A DNA stretch of 64,000 bases, taken from Oceanospirillum sp964342385. GTDB taxonomy: Bacteria; Pseudomonadota; Gammaproteobacteria; Pseudomonadales; Halomonadaceae. Positions within the stretch are counted from its first letter, which is position 1; each line of letters starts with the position of its first letter. The position numbers and the translations under genes are program-made. The stretch spans positions 8,733 through 72,732 of the forward strand of contig CAYFGP010000014.1 of NCBI GenBank assembly GCA_964342385.1. The letters are read 5' to 3'. Under the pieces are notes generated by a model. The model worked only from the letters and a program-made list of their open reading frames with translations, did not search any database and was not told the DNA's origin. Positions 59,883 to 64,000 of this stretch are shown piece by piece.

Positions 59883-60422
59883 TTAGATCTTTTTGAAATA
59901 GTCGAATGGCTCGTTACAGTCATTACACTGGAATAGGGCCTTACAGGCCGTTGAGCCAAACTCACTGACCCGGCGAGTATTCCGGGAACTGCAATGCGGA
60001 CATTGCGCGTGGGCATCCGGTGTTAAACCGTCTTCATCCAGCTCAGCATCTTCTGGTGGAGCAATGCCGTAATTTCTTAATTTCTTACGGCCATTGCTCG
60101 ACATCCATTCAGAGCTCCAGGCAGGGGCAAGCTTGGTTTGTACCTTTACATCGGTATAACCAGCATCACCCAGTGCCTGTTTAACATCGCTGGTGATATT
60201 GTCCATCGCCGGGCAGCCAGAGTAAGTCGGGGTGATCGTTACTACGATCTGGCCGTCCTGACGTTGAACATCACGCAAGATCCCCAGATCCCAGATCGTC
60301 AGCACGGGTACTTCAGGATCCTTAACTTCGTCGAGAATATCCCAGAGTTCCTTCACATCTTCAGCGCTGCGTTGCTGTAGACGTTCATACTCCTCGACTG
60401 GCATCAGTGAGATTTCATTCAT
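59883..60422 (-). CDS. paaD: Phenylacetyl-CoA epoxidase accessory protein PaaD
   Basis: A 179-residue member of the PaaD/MIP18 (DUF59) family, with DEVKDPEVPVLTIWDLGILRDV and a C-terminal zinc-ribbon-like region (CPHCSSRNTRRVSEFGSTACKALFQC). It is required for epoxidase activity, probably in Fe-S assembly or maturation. It lies 31 bp after paaC and 78 bp before paaE. Confidence 0.95.
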   Translation of the reverse strand: MNEISLMPVEEYERLQQRSAEDVKELWDILDEVKDPEVPVLTIWDLGILRDVQRQDGQIVVTITPTYSGCPAMDNITSDVKQALGDAGYTDVKVQTKLAPAWSSEWMSSNGRKKLRNYGIAPPEDAELDEDGLTPDAHAQCPHCSSRNTRRVSEFGSTACKALFQCNDCNEPFDYFKKI

Positions 60423-60453
60423 AGCGACTTACCACTTAATCGTTAACCGGGGA

Positions 60454-61218
60454 TTACCACTTACAACCAGGATGAGAGCGGTGAACGATCTGCATCTCAG
60501 TCAGCATATGCCCCAGGTTTTCAGTGTGGTAACCGATACGACCACCTTTCACTTCCCAGGAATCTTCCGGAACAGTCAGGGTCGCTTCAGTCAGAATCTC
60601 AGTTACACGCTGCAGCCAGGCATCACGCAGTTTAGAAACGTCTACGCCGATACCTTCGTCAGCCAGCAGTTGCTCAGTTGCGTCCATATCGAACAGCTCG
60701 TGGGTGTAGCCCCACAGAGCATCAACGGCTTTCTGAGTACGCTTGTGGCTTTCTTCTGTACCATCGCCCAAACGCAGAACCCAATCACGGCTACGGCGCA
60801 GGTGGTACTTAGTTTCTTTAATCGCCTTAGCGGCAATCGCAGACAGTGTTTCGTCTTTGGATTGCAGCAGCTCAGGCAGCAGTACGGTGTAGTAAACATC
60901 CGAAAACAGCTGACGTACCTGAGTATAAGCGAAATCACCTTTTGGCATTTCAAACAACAGCAGGTTGCGATATTCACGATCATTACGCATGTAAGCAAAA
61001 TCGTCTTCGTCACGACCGTCATCAGCCAGTTCGGCAGCGTAGGTGTAGAACATACGTGCACGACCGATGTAATCCAGAGAAACGTTGCCATAGGCAATGT
61101 CTTCTTCCAGGAAAGGACCGTAGCTGATCCACTCGGAAATACGGTGACCCAGTACTACAGAGTCATCACCCAGGCGGGTCGCGTATTCCAGCGTAGCGGC
61201 TTTAATTGCATCACTCAT
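60454..61218 (-). CDS. paaC: Phenylacetyl-CoA epoxidase subunit PaaC
   Basis: A 254-residue structural subunit that pairs with PaaA. It has the di-iron-like helical fold but is catalytically inactive in known complexes. Recognisable stretches include VLGHRISEWISYGPFLEEDIA and RDWVLRLGDGTEES. GGAGAG precedes the ATG. It is third in the operon. Confidence 0.95.
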   Translation of the reverse strand: MSDAIKAATLEYATRLGDDSVVLGHRISEWISYGPFLEEDIAYGNVSLDYIGRARMFYTYAAELADDGRDEDDFAYMRNDREYRNLLLFEMPKGDFAYTQVRQLFSDVYYTVLLPELLQSKDETLSAIAAKAIKETKYHLRRSRDWVLRLGDGTEESHKRTQKAVDALWGYTHELFDMDATEQLLADEGIGVDVSKLRDAWLQRVTEILTEATLTVPEDSWEVKGGRIGYHTENLGHMLTEMQIVHRSHPGCKW

Positions 61219-61245
61219 TCTTAATCTCTCCTCACCAAATCCGGA

Positions 61246-61536
61246 TTACATGTTATTTACAGGATCAGGCAGGACGTAGTAAGTCGCGTGACGGTAAGGT
61301 TTGTCGTCACTTGGATCGTAGAAACAATCCGCATCATCTTCCTGAGAAGCACAGATATCAGCAGATTTAACAACCCAGATGCTTACGCCTTCGCTACGAC
61401 GGGTGTAGCAGTCACGAGCATATTCCAGAGCTTGCTCGTGATCTTCAGCGTGCAGGCTACCAACATGTTTGTGGTCAAGACCACGCTTGGAGCGTACAAA
61501 TACTTCAAATAATTCCAGTTTTTCTGTTACAGACAT
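61246..61536 (-). CDS. paaB: Phenylacetyl-CoA epoxidase subunit PaaB
   Basis: A 96-residue subunit that bridges PaaAC heterodimers in the epoxidase complex. It shows LELFEVFVRSKRGLDHKHVGS, typical of PaaB. AAGGGGA precedes the ATG. It lies 11 bp after paaA and 27 bp before paaC. Confidence 0.95.
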   Translation of the reverse strand: MSVTEKLELFEVFVRSKRGLDHKHVGSLHAEDHEQALEYARDCYTRRSEGVSIWVVKSADICASQEDDADCFYDPSDDKPYRHATYYVLPDPVNNM

Positions 61537-61547
61537 GTCAGTTCCCC

Positions 61548-62483
61548 TTACGCAGCTTTAACTTGTTTTGCTCTTTTCTTTTCGTTGTATGCAGTGATCG
61601 CATCGCGTACCCACTCACCTTCGTCATGAGCGGCAATGTGGTGCTCTAAACGCTGACGGTTGCAGTGACCGTTACCGGCAATCACACTCCAGAACTCGTC
61701 CCAGTTCAGGTCAGAGCTATCGTAGTGGCCGCGTTCTTCGTTCCACTTAAGCGCTTTATCCGGGTGTTCCAGACCCAGCACTTCAATCTGAGGTACTGTC
61801 TGGTCAACAAATTTCTGACGCAGGTCATCGTTAGTCTCACGCTTGATCTTCCACTCCATGGACTTCTGGGAGTGAGCAGACTCAGAGTCATGTGGACCAA
61901 ACATCATCAGTGCAGGCCAGTAGAAGCGGTTCAGTGCATCCTGAGCCATGGCTTTCTGCTCTGGAGAACCTTTAGCCAGTGCCAGCATCGCTTCGTAGCC
62001 TTGACGCTGGTGGAAAGACTCTTCTTTACAGATACGGATCATGCCGCGGGAGTAGGGGCCGTAAGAGGTACGCTGCAGTGAAACCTGGTTCACAATAGCC
62101 GCACCGTCTACCAACCAACCGATAGCAGCGATATCTGCCCAGGTCAGTACAGGGTAGTTAAAGATGGAGGAGTATTTTGCTTTACCACTTTGCAGCGCTT
62201 CGATCATCTCGGAGCGGGAAATACCCAGCGTTTCAGCAGCACTGTACAGGTACAGGCCATGACCGGCTTCATCCTGAACTTTAGAGATCAGTACCGCTTT
62301 ACGACGCAGAGAAGGTGCACGAGTGATGTAGTTACCTTCTGGCTGCATGCCAATCACTTCAGAGTGAGCGTGCTGAGAGATCTGACGAATCAGGTTCTTG
62401 CGGTAAGTATCGGGCATCCAGTCTTTCGGCTCGATCTTCTCTTCCGCTTCGATCTTACGCATGAAATTTTCTTCAGGCGTCAT
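61548..62483 (-). CDS. paaA: Phenylacetyl-CoA epoxidase catalytic subunit PaaA
   Basis: A 311-residue catalytic di-iron oxygenase subunit that epoxidises the ring of phenylacetyl-CoA. Ferritin-like iron ligands appear in DEAGHGLYLYS and KEESFHQRQGYE. GGAGAG precedes the ATG. It opens the paaABCDE operon. The remaining pathway genes (paaG, paaZ, paaK, paaFHJ) are not in the window. A PaaX-type palindrome lies about 190 bp upstream. Confidence 0.97.
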   Translation of the reverse strand: MTPEENFMRKIEAEEKIEPKDWMPDTYRKNLIRQISQHAHSEVIGMQPEGNYITRAPSLRRKAVLISKVQDEAGHGLYLYSAAETLGISRSEMIEALQSGKAKYSSIFNYPVLTWADIAAIGWLVDGAAIVNQVSLQRTSYGPYSRGMIRICKEESFHQRQGYEAMLALAKGSPEQKAMAQDALNRFYWPALMMFGPHDSESAHSQKSMEWKIKRETNDDLRQKFVDQTVPQIEVLGLEHPDKALKWNEERGHYDSSDLNWDEFWSVIAGNGHCNRQRLEHHIAAHDEGEWVRDAITAYNEKKRAKQVKAA

Positions 62484-63203
62484 ACTTTTGCTCTCCGATC
62501 ATTTGTTATTGGTCACATCACCATGTCACTAAAAACGAAGGCATGTGATGCTTTTTTGTATCGTACCCCTAACCAAACGGCAGTAAACAGGAATAGCAGG
62601 GGTGTCTGCATAAATTGGATACACAAACTGCAGGCTGTAATAATCAGGTTTCCTGCGATGTAGAACAAATGATACATAACAAGATTTAAAAATGGAACCC
62701 ATGTATCACATATTGTTTTATGTCATCGTTTTGTGATCTTACGCAGGTTATGATTCTTGGTTCACTTAAGTGTAGTTAAGATTTCAGTCTACAAGCGGAA
62801 GAGACGCATAGTGCCGCTAGAGGGAAAATGCCTGAAATGTCAGATCTGATGGGGCGTGCTTGCAGGCACTGAAGGCGATAGACACTGAACTTTCCCATTG
62901 GGAAACTGAGTAATTCGGGATTATCTTAGGGAATAGTTTGAGCGAGTAGATCAAATCTTAAACTGATTATGAGCTATTATTTTAGGAGATCACGGTTTCA
63001 GAAGATCTTCGTTAAAAGACAATAGCGATCATTGTGCTTAGATTTGTTCCAGAGTTTTATTATTTTATTTAACATAATATATATTATGCAAATAATGCGA
63101 CCGTAAACAGGGTAACTTTATAGCCCAAGCTACCACTGTGATGTTATTCCTCAATATAGTTGGCACTTTTGATATTCGGCTTTGCTGTGCATTACGGCAA
63201 ACT
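62484..63203. other. Long intergenic region upstream of paaA
   Basis: 720 bp without a convincing gene. It contains the PaaX-like spaced dyad (62670-62708) and, further upstream, a perfect palindrome TTTCCCA-T-TGGGAAA (62891-62905). It must carry the paa promoter; the region next to the transglycosylase gene may hold its terminator but no strong hairpin was found. Confidence 0.6.
62670..62708. promoter_or_regulatory. PaaX-like spaced inverted repeat
   Basis: TGATACAT (62670-62677) and ATGTATCA (62701-62708) are perfect inverted partners. TGATAC and GTATCA are separated by 27 bp, about three helical turns centre to centre. This resembles the reported PaaX half-site TGATTC and its spacing, with one base changed per arm. 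It lies about 190 bp upstream of paaA. PaaX itself is not in the window. Confidence 0.55.
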
Positions 63204-63875
63204 TTAAGCCACATTGCCCCAGATCTGGCCAACATAATTTTGTGTTTCTTTTGGTGCTTTATCAAGCCAGCTACGGCCATGCTTTTTCTGTGCATTACTG
63301 ACATTACCAGGCCCCCAGTTATAGGCTGCTAATGCCGTTGGCCAATCCCCAAACTGTCTTTGCAGTTGACAGAGATATTTGGCTGCATAGTGAATACTTT
63401 GTTCTGGATTTAACGGATCTACATCCGGGTGCCATTTAGGCACGATCTGCGCGATACCCATGGCTCCGGCAGAACTTACCGTTTTACCAGTGATAATATC
63501 TTGGCGATAGCGGGATTCTTGATAGATCAGCCGGGCCAACAAGTTTTCCGGTATCTGATGATTCTGTTCAGCCTTACGGATGTTGGAGAGATATGGTTTT
63601 GCGGTTTCCGGCGGTTGCCAGCCCCTATTACCTCCCTGGCCTTTAGGTTCTAAACCACCCCAATCAAGCCCTTTCTTTGTTGAATTACTGTTTTTTATTT
63701 CTTGATGCTCAGCCTGAAAGCCGGTGTTTGGCTTAGATGATTTTGAGTATTTTTTACTATCTTTTTTGTCCCACAGTTTCTTTTTTAGGTAATCCTGTAC
63801 GAGCTTTTTTAGAGCGCCTTTTGCTTTTTTATTCAGCCACTTCTTCAGTGCTTTTTTTACCAGATATTTGATCAT
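63204..63875 (-). CDS. SLT-type lytic transglycosylase
   Basis: A 223-residue protein. The SLT domain (about 95-223) has catalytic Glu in YQESRYR, then SSAGAMGIAQIVP and ALAAYNWGPGNV. The first 55 residues are strikingly basic (many Lys) with no hydrophobic signal peptide, which is unusual for a cell-wall enzyme. It could act through the flagellar or secretion machinery, as a phage-like or plasmid-borne transglycosylase would, or with an undetected export route. It lies 72 bp downstream of a group II intron end on the same strand. Confidence 0.85.
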   Translation of the reverse strand: MIKYLVKKALKKWLNKKAKGALKKLVQDYLKKKLWDKKDSKKYSKSSKPNTGFQAEHQEIKNSNSTKKGLDWGGLEPKGQGGNRGWQPPETAKPYLSNIRKAEQNHQIPENLLARLIYQESRYRQDIITGKTVSSAGAMGIAQIVPKWHPDVDPLNPEQSIHYAAKYLCQLQRQFGDWPTALAAYNWGPGNVSNAQKKHGRSWLDKAPKETQNYVGQIWGNVA

Positions 63876-63947
63876 AGATAGCTTGTAATCCCGCTGATGG
63901 CTGGAAGTTATTTTATAGTCTGAGCAAACAAATAGCAGAACTCAAAC

Positions 63948-64000
63948 ATCGAGTAGGGTGAGGCGTTACCGCCTCATCCCTCTCACAGAACCGTACGTAC
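63948..64000 (-). mobile_element. 3' end of a group II intron (domains V and VI), partial
   Basis: On the minus strand the window edge begins with GTACGTACGGTTC, the 3' half of a typical domain V, then a domain VI hairpin (GAGGCG, GTAA loop, CGCCTC). A single A is bulged between paired segments (T-A-CTC), seven nt from the end, in the place of the branch-point adenosine. The intron ends in GAT at 63948, fitting the AY rule for the 3' splice site. The intron body and any reverse transcriptase lie beyond the window. The downstream exon reads GTTTGAGTTCTG. Confidence 0.85.

Noticed and set aside
60472..61224. 250-codon plus-strand frame opposite paaC
   Set aside because: Antisense shadow of paaC; no ribosome site and no recognisable domain.

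Overview
The window reads as chromosomal DNA of a marine-type gammaproteobacterium, most likely of the Oceanospirillales/Oceanospirillaceae kind (an Amphritea, Neptunomonas or Neptuniibacter-like lineage). This is inferred from gene content: PbpC, SoxR, a YbiT-type ABC-F protein, MiaE, ZnuABC, an H-NOX/kinase pair, paaABCDE and many c-di-GMP or chemotaxis proteins. No rRNA or tRNA gene was found. Genes are dense and the base composition is moderate, except for an AT-rich island at 41.5-42.9 kb.

Layout. 0-5 kb: 3' part of pbpC, a dCMP deaminase, then soxR diverging from an MFS pump across a clear SoxR box with the 19-bp spacer typical of MerR promoters. 5-12 kb: a membrane protein of unknown function, a drug/metabolite exporter next to an Old Yellow Enzyme, a secreted HExxH protein, free-methionine sulfoxide reductase and two periplasmic binding proteins. 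12-20 kb: a signalling block with a CZB-domain chemoreceptor, H-NOX plus hybrid kinase, a site-2 protease and a PAS-GGDEF-EAL protein. 20-31 kb: RecQ-type helicase, aminotransferase, binding protein, ybiT, RsuA-type pseudouridine synthase, LysE exporter, a PD-(D/E)XK protein, a MITE-like repeat and a DUF2157 membrane protein. 31-35 kb: a KfrA-like coiled-coil protein diverging from a tyrosine recombinase that is translationally coupled to an M20 amidohydrolase, then sufE. 35-41.5 kb: yidD-DUF1289-miaE, hisI, znuA-znuC-znuB and a divergent tandem PTPS-domain protein. 41.5-46 kb: accessory genes (a predicted nuclease/ImmA-IrrE protease fusion, a cPLA2/patatin-like lipase, a hexapeptide acetyltransferase, a ParD-like antitoxin). 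46-58 kb: a DUF1800 lipoprotein and Tat-exported DUF1501 pair, a class III cyclase, an aldehyde dehydrogenase-tetR operon with an operator palindrome, a DM13 protein, a GCS2 ligase plus aspartoacylase-like enzyme, and an unknown protein. 58.7-62.5 kb: paaABCDE, the phenylacetyl-CoA epoxidase. The window ends with a lytic transglycosylase and the 3' end of a group II intron.

The most interesting unexplained structure is a pair of about 90-nt elements (2653-2742 and 16159-16248). They align without gaps, sit in the same orientation upstream of co-directional genes, and can fold with compensatory changes, so they may be an undescribed structured RNA or repeat family. Other candidates are the nuclease/protease fusion at 41.5-42.8 kb, the tandem PTPS protein with one zinc-ligand-less domain beside znuABC, and the GCS2/aspartoacylase operon.

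How the genes work together: redox/NO sensing (SoxR-MFS, H-NOX-kinase with GGDEF-EAL as a possible output), zinc uptake (ZnuABC with the PTPS paralogue), and ring activation of phenylacetyl-CoA (PaaABCDE) are the coherent modules. All functional assignments rest on motif recognition by eye; no database search was run.
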